DNA of 64,000 bases from Rhodopseudomonas palustris (GCF_003226555.1 NZ_QKQS01000023.1:313164-377163), one strand, 5' to 3'. Shown: positions 1-10,907, numbered from the stretch's first letter. A program made the numbers and translations. The notes: a model not told the origin generated them from the sequence alone.

Positions 1-158
1 GGTTCACGATGAACACCGTCCCGCACCCGCCCGCTCGACCCGACCCATATCGCTCCGGATTTCTCCACCACAGGCAGTAGCGCTGCCGCTAATCCGCCCG
101 TCATCGGCTCGTTACCCGACGCGCGGGCAACTCGGTTCGAAACCACGATCAGGTTCAC
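1..158 (-). CDS. otsA: Trehalose-6-phosphate synthase, N-terminal fragment (gene runs off the window edge)
   Basis: The first 52 codons are visible and the rest lies to the left of the window. They read from a GTG start at 158 preceded by a strong GGAGG-type ribosome binding site. The translation begins MNLIVVSNRVAR and continues with GGLAAALLPVVEKSG and IWVGSSG, the N-terminal strand and glycine-rich loop characteristic of OtsA (glycosyltransferase family 20). OtsA joins UDP-glucose (or another NDP-glucose) to glucose-6-phosphate to make trehalose-6-phosphate in the cytoplasm. It lies 153 bp downstream of otsB on the same strand, so the two probably form one trehalose synthesis unit. The reading frame stays open to base 1. 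Identification rests on only about 50 residues, but the motif match and the partner gene make it secure. Confidence 0.88.
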   Translation of the reverse strand, partial: MNLIVVSNRVARASGNEPMTGGLAAALLPVVEKSGAIWVGSSGRVRDGVHRE

Positions 159-311
159 GTCTCCCTCCGGCTCCCCATTGTCTGGTGCGTCTGCATGACG
201 CTGCGGAGATTAACATCCATTCATCGGAATCGTTCCACGGCGACGCCGGAACTTTTCGAATTCCTGCGCGTTCTGTCGAGTTTTTCGTTCGGAACCGTAC
301 GAAATACCCAA

Positions 312-1103
312 CTACGCAGTCGTCAGCAGTCTTGCGAGCCAATCGCGAACATCGCTCGGCTGATCGAAGCGGCCGGACGTCAGGTCGCTGTCGCGTCCGA
401 CCGAGAACGAGACGCCGCCGAGTTCCGGTATGATCGCGAATACGGTCTCGTCAGTGACGTCGTCGCCAATGAACACCGGACGGCGGCCCTTGAACGGTTC
501 GTGCTTCATCAGTTCGAGGACGCCGGTCGCTTTTGTGAAACCCGCATGCTTGATCTCGCACACCGATTTGCCGGGAAGCACTTCCAACGGCGCGTCCGGA
601 TTTTCGGCGCGAATCGCCGCAACTGATTCGTAGATCGCCTTCTCTGTGTGCGGTGCCAGACGGTAATGCAGCGCCAGCGAATAGCCTTTGTCTTCGAGCA
701 GAATGCCAGGGCTGATGCGGGCGATCGCTGCCAGTCGGCTCTTGAGGTCCGGATCGAGCGGCGGTGCATGGGTGGCAACCGCTTCGCCATCGCCCGACAG
801 TCGCATCTCGGCGCCGTGCCCGCCGACCGCAGGCAATCGCATCGGCGCAAAAATCAGATCGACATCGTTGATCGAACGGCCGCTCACCAGCGCGAGCGCA
901 CCGGAGGTTCTGACCAGAAGCTTTCTCAGGGTTTGTTCCAGTTCCGGCGGCACCCACACTTCGCGCGGCGTCGGCGCCATGTCCAGCAACGTACCATCGA
1001 TGTCCAGTAGCAGCGCACATTGATCGAGCGACGGCACCAGCGCGCCGGGCATGGAAACCGGCTCCGAGGCAGCATGTAAAGGTTGAACGAGTTTCGTTGT
1101 CAT
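312..1103 (-). CDS. otsB: Trehalose-6-phosphate phosphatase
   Basis: OtsB removes the phosphate from trehalose-6-phosphate to give the osmoprotectant trehalose. The 263-residue protein is a HAD-superfamily phosphatase: motif I DIDGT has the nucleophilic Asp34 and Asp36, motif II is VSGRS, and motif IV is GDDVTDE near the C terminus, with a lysine in the preceding GKSVCEIK segment. A start farther upstream (1181) is possible. ATG 1103 is preferred because it overlaps the stop of the upstream MFS gene in a TGATG arrangement, which implies translational coupling, and because the protein then has a normal family length. The next gene downstream is otsA. Confidence 0.93.
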   Translation of the reverse strand: MTTKLVQPLHAASEPVSMPGALVPSLDQCALLLDIDGTLLDMAPTPREVWVPPELEQTLRKLLVRTSGALALVSGRSINDVDLIFAPMRLPAVGGHGAEMRLSGDGEAVATHAPPLDPDLKSRLAAIARISPGILLEDKGYSLALHYRLAPHTEKAIYESVAAIRAENPDAPLEVLPGKSVCEIKHAGFTKATGVLELMKHEPFKGRRPVFIGDDVTDETVFAIIPELGGVSFSVGRDSDLTSGRFDQPSDVRDWLARLLTTA

Positions 1104-2593
1104 CAATTGTCCTCTGTTGCGGCGAGCGGACGCGCCACCTGTTCGAGCGAGCGGCGCTCGGCCACGATACCATAACGCCAACCGATGACGGCTGCGGCCA
1201 TCATCAACACAGATCCGAACAGATAGCCCGCGAACACGCTGTCACGCGACCCTGTATCGATCAGCACACCGAACAACGCCGGGCCTGCAACGCCGCCGAT
1301 ACCGGTGCCGATCGCGTAGAAGATCGCGATCGCCAGCGCCCGCACTTCGAGCGGAAAAGTCTCGCTGACGGTGAGATAGGCCGCGCTCGCAGCCGGCGAG
1401 GCGAAGAAGAAGATCACCATCCAGGCGATGGTCTGACTCTGCGCGCTGAGCGCACCGATCGAAAACAGATAGCCCGACAGCGCCAGCAGAATCGCGGACG
1501 CCGCATAGGTGAAGCCGATCATGGTGCGGCGGCCGAGCGTATCGAACAGCCGGCCGAGCAGCAGCGGTCCGAGGAAATTGCCGGCCGCGAACGGCAGGAT
1601 GTACCAGCCGACATGGTTCGCAGGAATGCCGAAGAAGTCGGTCAGGATCAGCGCATAGGTGAAGAAGATCGCGTTGTAGAAGAACGCCTGCGCGGTCATC
1701 AGCGACAGCCCGACCAACGAGCGCTGCCGATAGGTCGAAAACAGCGTCCGCGCCACATCGAGCAGCGGCGTGTGGGTCCGCATCCGCAGTTTGATGGTCG
1801 GCAGTACGCGCGGCCGATCGGGCGCATGGCGAGCATTCCGCTCGATATCTGCGGCGATCGCTTCAGCGCGTTCGGGCTGGCCGTGGATCATCAACCAGCG
1901 CGGGCTTTCTGGAATCCACCAGCGCATCGCGAACACGATCAGTCCGAGGATCGCGCCGGTCAGATAGGCCAGACGCCAGCCGTACTCGGGATCGATCACC
2001 GACGGATCGAGCAACACGATCGCCCCAACCGCCCCGATCGCGGCGCCGATCCAGAAACTGCCGTTGATCACCAGATCGGTCCAGCCGCGATAGCGCGCCG
2101 GCACCAGTTCCTGAATGGTCGAGTTGATCGCGGTGTATTCGCCGCCGATTCCGGCGCCGGTGAGAAACCGGAACAGCGCGTAGCTGGCGACGCTCCACGA
2201 CAGCGCCGTCGCGGCGGTCGCGACGAGGTACAGCGATAGCGTGATGAAGAACAGCTTCTTGCGCCCGATCCGGTCGGTCAGCCAACCGAACCCGAGCGCG
2301 CCGAGCACCGCACCGGCCAGATAAGCGCTGCTGGCCAGACCGACGTCGAGATTGGAGAAGTGCAGACTGGAACTGTCCTTCAGCGCACCAGCCAGCGCGC
2401 CGGCGAGCGTCACCTCCAGTCCATCCAGAATCCAGGTGATACCCAGCGCGCTGACGACGCGGGTGTGGAATCCACTCCACAGCAGGCCGTCGAGTCTGGC
2501 GGGAACGTCGGTTTCGATGACGCGGTCACCTACCGTACTCCCCATCCCACCTGACGGCGGCTTGGTGATCGCGGCACTGACGCTGTCGGCCAT
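1103..2593 (-). CDS. Major facilitator superfamily transporter, sugar-porter-like
   Basis: A 496-residue, roughly 12-helix transporter. The loop between helices 2 and 3 carries the MFS signature GWLTDRIGRKK (residues 103-113), repeated in weaker form as GRLFDTLGRR in the second half. PESPRWL follows helix 6, as in the sugar porter and metabolite:proton symporter subfamilies. The start at 2593 was chosen for its GGGAGGAC ribosome binding site; an upstream extension to 2740 looks like low-complexity read-through. The stop codon overlaps the start of otsB (TGATG), so the two are co-translated. The substrate is unknown. A sugar or organic acid is plausible, but coupling to trehalose genes does not prove trehalose transport. 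Confidence 0.85.
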   Translation of the reverse strand: MADSVSAAITKPPSGGMGSTVGDRVIETDVPARLDGLLWSGFHTRVVSALGITWILDGLEVTLAGALAGALKDSSSLHFSNLDVGLASSAYLAGAVLGALGFGWLTDRIGRKKLFFITLSLYLVATAATALSWSVASYALFRFLTGAGIGGEYTAINSTIQELVPARYRGWTDLVINGSFWIGAAIGAVGAIVLLDPSVIDPEYGWRLAYLTGAILGLIVFAMRWWIPESPRWLMIHGQPERAEAIAADIERNARHAPDRPRVLPTIKLRMRTHTPLLDVARTLFSTYRQRSLVGLSLMTAQAFFYNAIFFTYALILTDFFGIPANHVGWYILPFAAGNFLGPLLLGRLFDTLGRRTMIGFTYAASAILLALSGYLFSIGALSAQSQTIAWMVIFFFASPAASAAYLTVSETFPLEVRALAIAIFYAIGTGIGGVAGPALFGVLIDTGSRDSVFAGYLFGSVLMMAAAVIGWRYGIVAERRSLEQVARPLAATEDN

Positions 2594-2736
2594 GTCCTCC
2601 CACTCCGGCTGCGGTATGCCACGCCAGCGCCGAACGTGGCGACCCCTCCGGCAACGGAGGGATCGATCTCGCCTACCAACAGGAGAAAGCTCGATCGGTT
2701 CCCTGGTTCGGGAACCTGCGGCAAGGTCCGATTCGC

Positions 2737-4776
2737 TCAAGCGGCGCGGATGTTCGCCATGAAGCGATCGAGCTCGGTACGCAGCCGCGCGCTCTCGGCC
2801 GAGAGGCTTCGCGCCGATTGTAGAACCTGGGCCGAGGCGGCGCCGGTTTCGGCCGCACCGCGATTGACTTCGGCGATATTGCCGGCGACCCGCTGCGTGC
2901 CCTGGGCGACGCCCTGCACGCTGCCGGCGATCTCCCGAGTGGCTGCATCCTGCTGCGTGACGGCGCCGGCGATCGACGCGGAGATCGTCGAGATCTCGGC
3001 GATCGTGCTGCCGATCCTCTGAATCGAGGTCACCGACTCTCGGGTGGCCTCCTGCATCTCCGACACCTGGGAGGAAATTTCGTCGGTGGCCTTTGCGGTC
3101 TGCGTCGCCAGCGACTTCACCTCGGCGGCAACCACCGCGAAGCCGCGCCCGGCTTCGCCGGCACGCGCGGCCTCGATGGTCGCGTTGAGCGCCAACAGAT
3201 TGGTCTGCTCGGCGATCGTGGTGATGAGCTGCATCACCTCGCCGATCTGCTGCGCCGCCTGGGTCAGCTTGCCGATCCGGCCATCGGTCTCGCGGGCCTG
3301 CTCCACCGCGGCTTCGGCGATGTCACGCGACTGCCCGACCCGGCGTCCGATTTCGCCGACCGAGGCCGACAGCTCCTCGGTGGCGGAGGCCACCGCCTGC
3401 ATTCCGGACGACGCCTGCTGGGAGTCGCCTGCGACCTGTCCCGACAGCGACTGAGTGGTCTCCGCGGTGCGGGTGAGCGTTGCGGCGGCGCTTTCGAGCT
3501 GCGCGGCAGCATCCGAAACGTGCCCCACGATCGCACCGACAGCGCTTTCGAACTCATTGGCAAAGCCGATCAGTTCGGCGCGGCGGGCCTGGCGGCCGGT
3601 TTCGGCCTCGCGCTCGCGCGCGATGGCGTCCTGTTCGGCCTTGCGCGCCGCCTGGACCTTGAACTCTTCGACCGCGGCAGCCATCTCGCCGATCTCGTCG
3701 CGGCGGCCGAGTCCCGGCAGCACCACATCGAAGTCGCCGCCGGCGAGCCGGCGCATCGCCGCGCACATCGCCTGCATCGGGCGCGAGATGCCGCGCCCAA
3801 GCAGCACCGCCAGCACCGCGCCGAGCAGGAAGCCTCCGATACCGAGCATCGCCACCATCCGCTCAGTGGCCGTGACGGTGGCGTCGGAATCGCGCTCGAG
3901 CCGCTGCTGATTGGCGAGCAGGTCGGCCTTGATGGCTTCGGAACTGCGTACGATCGCCGAGGCGGAGCCGACCATGGTGGCGACCTTGGCGTCGATCGCC
4001 TTGACGTTGTCGCTGAGCTTGACCAACGCCTGGCGGTACTCGCCCAGCATCGTGAAGATCTCCTTCACCGCTGCGGAGATCTCGGCATCGTCGGACTTGA
4101 TGATGTTCAGCGAATTCTCGACGAATTTGAGCCGCGCCAACGCGCTGTCAGCGACCGGAATACTGGAATTGATCGCAAAAGTATTCACCAGCGCCATCGC
4201 GGCCGCGTACTGTTCCGAGGCGCGCTTGGAGCCAAGTTCTGCGTTGGAGTTTTCGCGGTCACTCGCCGAGCTCATCAGATCGTCGAACTTGTAGCGCAGG
4301 TTCAAGCCGCCGCGCGTCAGCCCGTTCTGAATCACCAGGGCGCTGTCGGTCTTCAGGGCGACGATGTCGGCAAACAGCTTGGTGAAGGTCGCGAATTCGT
4401 TCGACAGGCCGGTGAGGGCTTCGCGGTGCGCAGGCGTGGTCGCAGCCTGCAGCGACTGCTCGATGGCGTCCTTGAGCCGGGTTTCGGCCGCGCGCGCCAC
4501 CTTGGCATCGTCCTCTTTGCCGGTAAGGACGTAATGTCGAGCCTGCGCCTCATAGCTGATCATCTCGCGGTCGATGTCACGCGCGAGGTCGGATTGGCGG
4601 ACGCCGTCTCGATACGCGACCACGCCGTCCGAAACTCGTTCAAACCCGAGGTAGGCCAGCCCCATGCTGATCGCCGTGATGCCAAGCACCACCGCAAAGC
4701 CGAGCGTGACTTTGCCGCGAAAGCGCAGAGCCGGCAGCGCCGCGGATTTAGCCCGCGCTGTGGCGGCCGTCGTCAT
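2737..4776 (-). CDS. Methyl-accepting chemotaxis protein with large periplasmic helical sensor
   Basis: A 679-residue chemoreceptor. TM1 is at about residues 23-43, followed by a long, almost all-helical periplasmic sensor of about 255 residues (bimodular helical type). TM2 is at about 300-322, then a HAMP domain, and a cytoplasmic signalling domain with the hairpin tip [20 protein letters not shown]. It would signal to CheA/CheW, but no che genes are nearby. The C terminus has no NWETF-type CheR/CheB docking pentapeptide and ends in ...ANIRAA, a tail resembling those of the other two receptors in this window. ATG 4776 is the likely start; an in-frame TTG lies at 4800 and neither has a convincing ribosome binding site. 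The ligand is unknown. Confidence 0.92.
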   Translation of the reverse strand: MTTAATARAKSAALPALRFRGKVTLGFAVVLGITAISMGLAYLGFERVSDGVVAYRDGVRQSDLARDIDREMISYEAQARHYVLTGKEDDAKVARAAETRLKDAIEQSLQAATTPAHREALTGLSNEFATFTKLFADIVALKTDSALVIQNGLTRGGLNLRYKFDDLMSSASDRENSNAELGSKRASEQYAAAMALVNTFAINSSIPVADSALARLKFVENSLNIIKSDDAEISAAVKEIFTMLGEYRQALVKLSDNVKAIDAKVATMVGSASAIVRSSEAIKADLLANQQRLERDSDATVTATERMVAMLGIGGFLLGAVLAVLLGRGISRPMQAMCAAMRRLAGGDFDVVLPGLGRRDEIGEMAAAVEEFKVQAARKAEQDAIAREREAETGRQARRAELIGFANEFESAVGAIVGHVSDAAAQLESAAATLTRTAETTQSLSGQVAGDSQQASSGMQAVASATEELSASVGEIGRRVGQSRDIAEAAVEQARETDGRIGKLTQAAQQIGEVMQLITTIAEQTNLLALNATIEAARAGEAGRGFAVVAAEVKSLATQTAKATDEISSQVSEMQEATRESVTSIQRIGSTIAEISTISASIAGAVTQQDAATREIAGSVQGVAQGTQRVAGNIAEVNRGAAETGAASAQVLQSARSLSAESARLRTELDRFMANIRAA

Positions 4777-4898
4777 GTTCACTTGATGTACCCCGTCCAA
4801 GCACCAATCCCGGAACCGAACCGGGTACTCGAAAACTACGCGGCATTATCTAAAGCTGCGTAAATTGCGTAGTCCGGGATGACGGCTTCGACTTTAGT

Positions 4899-5645
4899 TC
4901 AGGACGCCAAGTACTCACTTGGTGATTTCCCGAGGACGCGCCGGAACATGGCCGAAAATGCACTCGGGCTGTCATAGCCGCAAGCGAGAGCCACGTTCAG
5001 GATCGACTGTCCTTCGGCCAACAGCGACAAGGCGTGCAACAGGCGCGCCTGCTGACGCCAGCGAAGGAAGCTCATGCCGGTTTCGCGCTGAAACAGCCGC
5101 ATGAAGCTCGCCCGGCTCATATGCAGGGCGCGCGCGGCCTGCTCGAGCGGGACGGAAGCAGCTGGTTGGCCGCGGACCTTGTCGCAGAACCGAGCAAGCT
5201 GAGCATGCCCGGGCCTCGGCAGGCTGAGGGGCTCGATCGGACGTGTCGCCAGCTCCAGCAGCAGGAGCTGCGTAACGGCGCGGCTGAATTCGGTGCGATC
5301 TGGCGCGCCCGCGACCGCAACCAGCCGCAGGATCAGTTCGCGAAGCAAGGGTGTCACCTCGATTGCGGTGCAAACGTCCGGCAGCCCGTTCGCTTCCGTC
5401 GAATCGATCAACAGCGAACGGAACTGCACCGCAGCACGACTTTGCGTGTCGTGTTCGATACCGGCAGGCACCCACACGGCGCGGCTCGGCGGCACGACCC
5501 AGGTCCCATGGGCCGTGGTGACGGAGACGACGCCGGCGGTGGCGTAGATCAGTTGCGCCTGCGGATGGGAATGGCGGCGGCTGGCAAAGCGCGGCGCATC
5601 CTGGCTGACGACGGCAACATGATCGGTGACCGCCTGTGCCCGCAT
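4899..5645 (-). CDS. AraC-family transcriptional regulator (cupin plus double HTH)
   Basis: A 248-residue regulator with an N-terminal cupin-type sensor (residues 15-100; the HSHPQAQL strand carries metal- or ligand-binding type histidines) and a C-terminal AraC DNA-binding domain with two helix-turn-helices (residues 150-247). The second HTH contains the diagnostic CGYDSPSAFSAMFRR followed by GKSPSEY. It resembles the NimR/YeaM branch, which often controls a neighbouring efflux gene. Here there is no such neighbour: the chemoreceptor lies downstream on the same strand and leuA is divergent. The effector and targets are unknown. An inverted repeat, actacgc/gcgtagt at 4835-4873, lies just past its stop and could be its terminator or an operator for the receptor. 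Confidence 0.88.
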   Translation of the reverse strand: MRAQAVTDHVAVVSQDAPRFASRRHSHPQAQLIYATAGVVSVTTAHGTWVVPPSRAVWVPAGIEHDTQSRAAVQFRSLLIDSTEANGLPDVCTAIEVTPLLRELILRLVAVAGAPDRTEFSRAVTQLLLLELATRPIEPLSLPRPGHAQLARFCDKVRGQPAASVPLEQAARALHMSRASFMRLFQRETGMSFLRWRQQARLLHALSLLAEGQSILNVALACGYDSPSAFSAMFRRVLGKSPSEYLAS

Positions 5646-5980
5646 CGCCTCACCTGATCCTTTCGCGATGATGATTGATCTTTCCGCGCGAGATTATCAC
5701 GGTGTCTCGGTTTAAGTAAGGGGACAGTCCCACAGAGGTCCGTGGATCCCCCGTGTTCTCGATCACCCAAATCGTCCCCAGCCCTGCCCGGCCGCTTTAC
5801 GCGGTGCCGGCCGCTGGCGAGACCTGCGGTCCGAGCACCCGCGCCCTGCCGGCTCACCACGACCAGCTTCTGTCCGTTGCGCTTCGACTTACTGGCGGTC
5901 GCCGGGACTGACGGCAGCCTGGCGGCCGTATCCAGCCGTGCCCGCTTTGACCTTTCCTCCGCGCGCAACGGATATCGCTC
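5646..5980. other. Intergenic region between divergent araC-type gene and leuA
   Basis: 335 bp shared upstream region. I looked for a leucine-rich leader peptide or attenuator ahead of leuA and found none. Short open frames on both strands here have no recognisable homology. The region must hold the promoters of both divergent genes, but no convincing -35/-10 pair or operator palindrome stands out. Confidence 0.5.
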
Positions 5981-7642
5981 ATGTTGAAAAATCCCGAAAC
6001 CAAATACCGCCCCTTTGTCACGCCGGTCGGCCTGCCGGACCGGCAATGGCCGTCCCGTCGTTTGACGTCAGCGCCGCGCTGGCTGTCCACCGACCTGCGC
6101 GATGGCAATCAGTCGCTGGCCAATCCCATGGGGGTCGAGCGCAAGCAGCGCTTCTACGACATGCTGATCGCGATCGGCTTCAAAGAGATCGAGGTGGCGT
6201 TTCCGTCGGCCTCGCAAACCGAATTCGATTTCGTCCGCAGCTTGATCACCGACGACCGAATTCCCGACGACGTCACGATCCAGGTGCTCACCCAGTCGCG
6301 GACCGACCTGATCGCCCGGACCTTCGAGTCGCTGGAGGGCGCGCAGCGCGCCATCGTGCATCTCTACAACGCGACGGCACCGCTGTTCCGGCGCGTGGTG
6401 TTCGGCATGGAGCGGCGTGACGTCATCGATCTGGCGATCACGGGCGTCACGGCGATGCTCGATGAGAGCCAGAAGCGCCCCAGCACCGATTGGACTTTCG
6501 AGTATTCGCCCGAAACCTTCTGCTTCACCGAGCCGGACTTTGCGTTGGAGATCTGCGAGCGCGTGCTCGACGTCTGGCAGCCGACCCCGGAACGACCCGC
6601 GATCCTGAACCTGCCGGCGACCGTCGAAGTCGCGATGCCGAACGTCTATGCCGACCAGATCGAGTGGTTCTGCCGTCATATCTCGCGGCGCGATTCCGTG
6701 GTCATCAGCCTGCATCCTCACAACGACCGCGGGACCGGGGTGGCGGCCACCGAGTTGGGCCTGCTGGCCGGCGCCGATCGGGTCGAAGGCTGCCTGTTCG
6801 GCAATGGTGAGCGCACCGGCAACGTCGATCTCGTGACCCTGGCGCTGAACCTCTACACCCAGGGGATCGATCCTGGGCTGTCGTTCCCGGCGCTGCGCGA
6901 GGTGGTGAGCACGGTCGAGCATTGCACCGAACTGCCGGTCCATCCGCGGCATCCCTACGCCGGCGAGCTGGTGCATACCGCCTTTTCCGGCTCGCATCAG
7001 GACGCCATCCGCAAGGGTTTTGCCGCGCACGCGCAGCGCAACGACGGTCAGTGGGAGATGCCGTATCTGCCGATCGACCCGGCGGACATCGGCGAGACCT
7101 ACGAGGCCGTGATCCGCGTCAATTCGCAGTCCGGCAAAGGCGGCGTCGCCTGGGTGCTGGAGCAGGACAAGGGATTGAAGCTGCCGAAGCGGCTGCAGGC
7201 GGATTTCAGCAGGCACGTTCAAAGATTAGCCGATGATCTCGGCCGCGAGCTGAACAGCTCCGACATCTGGCAGTGCTTTGCGGGCTGCTACTTGCAGCGC
7301 CCGGCCGACCGCTTCGTGCTGATGGACTACCAGGAGACCGGCCCGATCGGTCAAAGGTTGTTCATTGGCCGGATCGCCATCGACGGCGAGGTCCGTTCGC
7401 TCTCCGGCCGCGGCAATGGCCTGATCTCCGGAGTCGTGGCGGCGCTCGAAGACGCGGGCGGTCCGGCGCTCGACGTTGCCGACTACCAGGAGCACGCGAT
7501 CGGCTCCGGCGCCACAGCGCAGGCCGCCGCCTATGTCGAATGCCGCACGTCCGACGGTCGCACGGTGTTCGGCGCCGGGATCGATCCGGACGTCGCCACC
7601 GCTTCGGTCCGTGCGCTTTTGCACGCCGCCAACAACGCCTGA
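5981..7642 (+). CDS. leuA: 2-isopropylmalate synthase
   Basis: LeuA condenses acetyl-CoA with 2-oxoisovalerate, the first committed step of leucine synthesis in the cytoplasm. The 553-residue protein has the catalytic TIM barrel: the metal/base motif DLRDGNQ at residues 38-44, HPHNDRG near residue 245, and [10 protein letters not shown] shortly after. The C-terminal LeuA allosteric/dimerisation domain runs from about residue 420 to the end and includes GRGNGLISG. The N terminus (KYRPF then PDRQWPSR) and the length are those of the long LeuA class found in actinobacteria and some proteobacteria, not the 510-residue enteric class. It stands alone; no leuBCD are nearby. Confidence 0.95.
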   Translation: MLKNPETKYRPFVTPVGLPDRQWPSRRLTSAPRWLSTDLRDGNQSLANPMGVERKQRFYDMLIAIGFKEIEVAFPSASQTEFDFVRSLITDDRIPDDVTIQVLTQSRTDLIARTFESLEGAQRAIVHLYNATAPLFRRVVFGMERRDVIDLAITGVTAMLDESQKRPSTDWTFEYSPETFCFTEPDFALEICERVLDVWQPTPERPAILNLPATVEVAMPNVYADQIEWFCRHISRRDSVVISLHPHNDRGTGVAATELGLLAGADRVEGCLFGNGERTGNVDLVTLALNLYTQGIDPGLSFPALREVVSTVEHCTELPVHPRHPYAGELVHTAFSGSHQDAIRKGFAAHAQRNDGQWEMPYLPIDPADIGETYEAVIRVNSQSGKGGVAWVLEQDKGLKLPKRLQADFSRHVQRLADDLGRELNSSDIWQCFAGCYLQRPADRFVLMDYQETGPIGQRLFIGRIAIDGEVRSLSGRGNGLISGVVAALEDAGGPALDVADYQEHAIGSGATAQAAAYVECRTSDGRTVFGAGIDPDVATASVRALLHAANNA

Positions 7643-7667
7643 TCATTAGCGGAAAACCAAAAGGAGT

Positions 7668-7688
7668 ACCGGCTGAATCCCAGCCGGT
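7668..7688 (+). terminator. Hairpin after leuA, possible terminator
   Basis: A perfect 8-bp inverted repeat, accggctg/cagccggt with a 5-nt loop, lies 26 bp after the leuA stop. No run of T follows, so it may be a weak or Rho-assisted terminator or an mRNA 3' stabiliser. Confidence 0.45.
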
Positions 7689-7826
7689 GCTCTGCGCCGT
7701 TCCAAAGCATCGCTGCACCGCAACCTAAACCGCGTCGATCGGCCGCCGCTGCTTAAGTTCAGAGCAATTGTCCCTTCCAAGATGGATTCGACCGCGCGAA
7801 TGACCGTGTAGTTGCTGCGGTCACCA

Positions 7827-7843
7827 AACCGTCATCAACGGTT
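7827..7843. promoter_or_regulatory. Small palindrome upstream of molybdenum hydroxylase operon
   Basis: Perfect inverted repeat aaccgt-catca-acggtt, about 100 bp upstream of the operon start. The size and position fit a regulator site, but no adjacent regulator gene exists to pair with it. Confidence 0.3.
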
Positions 7844-7903
7844 GACGCTCGCGCCACTCCGAGCCGCGAAAATCCCAGTTGCAAAGTCCGGCTGCCGCGC
7901 TTC

Positions 7904-7918
7904 TAATTGGAACAATTA
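7904..7918. promoter_or_regulatory. AT-rich palindrome at the hydroxylase operon promoter
   Basis: Perfect inverted repeat taattg-gaa-caatta in an AT-rich patch (about 7901-7926) of otherwise GC-rich DNA, 25 bp before the GTG start of the small subunit. It could overlap the -10 region or transcription start and act as an operator. Confidence 0.35.
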
Positions 7919-7942
7919 AAAATTCATCGGGAGGACTGACGC

Positions 7943-8428
7943 GTGTCCAAAGTCTCAATGACCGTCAACGGTAAGCTCGTGACGGCGGATGTCGAGGATC
8001 GAACGCTCCTCGTGCATTTGCTGCGCGATCACCTCGGCCTGACCGGAACCCATGTCGGCTGCGATACCAGCCAATGCGGCTGCTGCGTGGTGCATATCGA
8101 CGGCCGTGCGGTGAAGTCGTGCACGACGCTGGTCGGCCAGGTCGACGGCGCCAACATCACCACCATCGAGGGCATCGCCAAGGGCGACGAGCTGCATCCG
8201 ATGCAGGCGGCGTTTCGCGACAATCACGGTTTGCAGTGCGGCTACTGCACGCCGGGCATGATTATGTCGGCGATCGACATCGTGCACCGCTATGGCGGCA
8301 ACCTCGACGAAGAGACCGTTCGCCACGAGCTCGAAGGCAACATCTGCCGGTGCACCGGCTATCATAACATCGTCAAGTCGGTGCTCGACGCCGCCTCCCG
8401 CATGAATGTGGCGCAGGCCGCCGAATAG
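7943..8428 (+). CDS. Molybdenum hydroxylase small subunit, [2Fe-2S] (CoxS-like)
   Basis: The 161-residue electron-transfer subunit of a xanthine oxidase-family enzyme. The N-terminal plant-type ferredoxin cluster is ligated by Cys40, Cys45, Cys48 and Cys60 ([10 protein letters not shown] then KSC). The second cluster is in the helical [2Fe-2S] domain, ligated by Cys99, Cys102, Cys135 and Cys137 (QCGYC and CRC). It passes electrons from the molybdenum centre to the FAD subunit. The GTG start follows a GGGAGGA ribosome binding site. It is the first gene of a small-large-medium operon. Because form II enzymes act on many substrates, the family name CoxS should not be read as proof of CO oxidation. 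Confidence 0.93.
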   Translation: MSKVSMTVNGKLVTADVEDRTLLVHLLRDHLGLTGTHVGCDTSQCGCCVVHIDGRAVKSCTTLVGQVDGANITTIEGIAKGDELHPMQAAFRDNHGLQCGYCTPGMIMSAIDIVHRYGGNLDEETVRHELEGNICRCTGYHNIVKSVLDAASRMNVAQAAE

Positions 8429-8549
8429 GCCGCCTGCCCCGCCGTTTCGTCGCCGACCACACGTCTAAATGATGGCTGCTGAATGATGGCTGCGACCCGC
8501 GACGCTCCGAATCCGCGCGGCTGAAGCAGTCGAAGGGAGAGAATTGCAC

Positions 8550-10904
8550 ATGGGCATCGAGGGTATCGGCGCGCGCGTCGCGCGCAAGGAAGACCGCCGC
8601 TTCATCACCGGCCGCGGTCGCTATGTCGACGACATCAAGCTGCAGGGCATGACCTATGCGCATTTCGTGCGCAGCCCGCACGCGCACGCCAAGATCACCG
8701 GCATCGAACTCGACGCCGCCAAGGCGATGCTGGGCGTGATCGACGTACTCACCGGCCAGCAGATCGTCGACGACAAGGTCGGCAACCTGATCTGCGGCTG
8801 GGCGATCCATTCCAAGGACGGCTCGGCGATGAAGATGGGCGCCTGGCCGGCGATGGCGCCGGAGACGGTGCGCTTCGTCGGCCAGGCGGTCGCGGTGGTG
8901 ATCGCCGAGAGCAAGAACCTCGCCCGCGACGCCGCCGAGGCCGTGGTGGTGCATTACGAGGAGCTGCCCGCGGTCGCCAACATCAAGGCGGCGATCGCCG
9001 ATGGTGCAGCGCAGCTTCATCCCGAAGCGCCCGGCAACATCGTGTACGACTGGGAGATCGGCGACCAAAAGGCGACCGACGAAGCGTTCAGCAAAGCCGC
9101 CAACGTCGTCTCGATCGAACTCACCAACAACCGCTTGGTACCGAACGCGATGGAGCCGCGCGCGGCGGTCGCCGAGTACAATCCGGCCGAGGAGCACTTC
9201 ACGCTCTACACCACCTCGCAGAACCCGCATGTCGCGCGTCTGGTGCTGTCGGCGTTCTACAACATCGCCCCCGAGCACAAGCTGCGGGTGGTGGCGCCCG
9301 ATGTCGGCGGTGGCTTCGGCTCCAAAATCTTCATCTACCCGGAAGAGATGGTGGCGCTGTGGGCCTCCAAGAAGACCGGACGCCCGGTGAAGTGGACCGG
9401 TGACCGCAACGAAGCCTTTGTCACCGATGCGCACGGCCGCGATCATCTGTCGAAGGCCGAGATGGCATTCGACGCCGACAACAAGATGCTCGGCCTGCGG
9501 GTGAAGACCTACGCCAATTTCGGCGCCTACATGTCGCTGTTTTCGTCGTCGGTGCCGACCTATCTGTACGCGACGCTGCTGAGCGGCCAGTACAACATCC
9601 CGGCGATCTACACCGAGGTGGTGGGCGTCTACACCAACACCACGCCGGTCGACGCCTATCGTGGCGCCGGACGGCCCGAGGCCTGCTATCTGCTGGAGCG
9701 GCTGGTCGAGACCGCGGCGCGGCAGCTCAAGGTCGATCCGGCCGAACTGCGGCGCAAGAACTTCATCACCCAGTTCCCGCACCAGACCCCGGTGATCATG
9801 GCCTACGACACCGGCGACTTCAACGCCTCTCTCGACGCCGCATTGAAGGCGATCGACTATGCCGGCTTCGCAGGCCGCAAGGCCAAGGCCAAGAGCGAAG
9901 GCAAGCTGCGCGGAATCGGCCTGTCCTGCTACATCGAGGCCTGCGGCATCGCGCCCTCCAAGGCGGTCGGCTCGCTCGGCGCTGGCGTCGGCCTGTGGGA
10001 ATCCGCCGAGGTCCGCGTCAACCCGGTCGGTACCATCGAGATCCTGACCGGCTCGCACAGCCACGGCCAGGGCCACGAGACCACGTTTGCCCAATTGGTC
10101 GCGGACCGGCTCGGCATCCCGATCAACCAGGTGTCGATCGTGCACGGCGACACCGACAAGGTCCAGTTCGGCATGGGGACCTACGGGTCGCGCTCGGCGG
10201 CGGTCGGCATGTCGGCGATCTTCAAGGCGATGGAGAAGGTCGAAGCCAAAGCCAAGAAGATCGCGGCGCATCAGCTCGAAGCATCCGAGAACGACATCGT
10301 CATCGAGAACGGCGAGTTCAAAGTCACCGGCACCGACAAGGCGATCGCGCTGCCGATGGTCGCGCTCGCCGCCTATACGGCGCACAACCTGCCCGACGGC
10401 ATGGAGCCCGGCCTGAAGGAAAGCGCGTTCTACGATCCGACCAACTTCACCTTCCCGGCCGGCTCCTACATCTGCGAAGTCGAGGTCGATCCGGGCACCG
10501 GCAAGACCTCGTTCGTCAACTTCGTCGCGGTCGACGATTTCGGCCGGCTGATCAACCCGATGATCGTCGAGGGCCAGGTGCATGGCGGCCTGGTGCAGGG
10601 CATCGGCCAGGCGGTCCTGGAGCACGCGATCTACGACGCGGACGGCCAGCTCGTCACCGCCTCGTTCATGGACTACGCGATGCCGCGCGCCGACGACGTG
10701 CCGTCGTTCCAGATCTCGCACACCACGACGCTGTGTCCGGGCAATCCGCTCGGCGTCAAGGGCTGCGGCGAGGCCGGCGCGATCGGCGCTTCGGCAGCGG
10801 TGATCAACGCCATCACCGACGCGATCGGCAACAACCGGCTGGAAATGCCGGCGACGCCGGACCGGGTGTGGCACGCGATGCAACTGCAGCAAGCCGCCGA
10901 ATGA
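8550..10904 (+). CDS. Molybdenum hydroxylase large subunit, form II CoxL type
   Basis: The 784-residue molybdopterin-cytosine-dinucleotide subunit. It has GGGFGSK in the cofactor-binding part, the active-site loop AYRGAGR at about residues 367-373, and the catalytic glutamate in [10 protein letters not shown] near residue 740. AYRGAGR is the form II signature; genuine CO dehydrogenases (form I) have AYRCSFR with a cysteine, so CO is unlikely to be the main substrate. ATG 8550 is chosen over TTG 8544 because GGGAGA lies at a proper distance. It lies 121 bp after the small subunit and is separated from the FAD subunit by a palindromic repeat. No Mo-cofactor insertion chaperones (CoxD/E/F-like) are in the window. 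The substrate is unknown. Confidence 0.93.
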   Translation: MGIEGIGARVARKEDRRFITGRGRYVDDIKLQGMTYAHFVRSPHAHAKITGIELDAAKAMLGVIDVLTGQQIVDDKVGNLICGWAIHSKDGSAMKMGAWPAMAPETVRFVGQAVAVVIAESKNLARDAAEAVVVHYEELPAVANIKAAIADGAAQLHPEAPGNIVYDWEIGDQKATDEAFSKAANVVSIELTNNRLVPNAMEPRAAVAEYNPAEEHFTLYTTSQNPHVARLVLSAFYNIAPEHKLRVVAPDVGGGFGSKIFIYPEEMVALWASKKTGRPVKWTGDRNEAFVTDAHGRDHLSKAEMAFDADNKMLGLRVKTYANFGAYMSLFSSSVPTYLYATLLSGQYNIPAIYTEVVGVYTNTTPVDAYRGAGRPEACYLLERLVETAARQLKVDPAELRRKNFITQFPHQTPVIMAYDTGDFNASLDAALKAIDYAGFAGRKAKAKSEGKLRGIGLSCYIEACGIAPSKAVGSLGAGVGLWESAEVRVNPVGTIEILTGSHSHGQGHETTFAQLVADRLGIPINQVSIVHGDTDKVQFGMGTYGSRSAAVGMSAIFKAMEKVEAKAKKIAAHQLEASENDIVIENGEFKVTGTDKAIALPMVALAAYTAHNLPDGMEPGLKESAFYDPTNFTFPAGSYICEVEVDPGTGKTSFVNFVAVDDFGRLINPMIVEGQVHGGLVQGIGQAVLEHAIYDADGQLVTASFMDYAMPRADDVPSFQISHTTTLCPGNPLGVKGCGEAGAIGASAAVINAITDAIGNNRLEMPATPDRVWHAMQLQQAAE

Positions 10905-10907
10905 GAT

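Noticed and set aside
131..146. ggttcgaa sequence like a tRNA T-loop
   Set aside because: No flanking stems or acceptor arm fold around it, and it lies in the otsA coding sequence.
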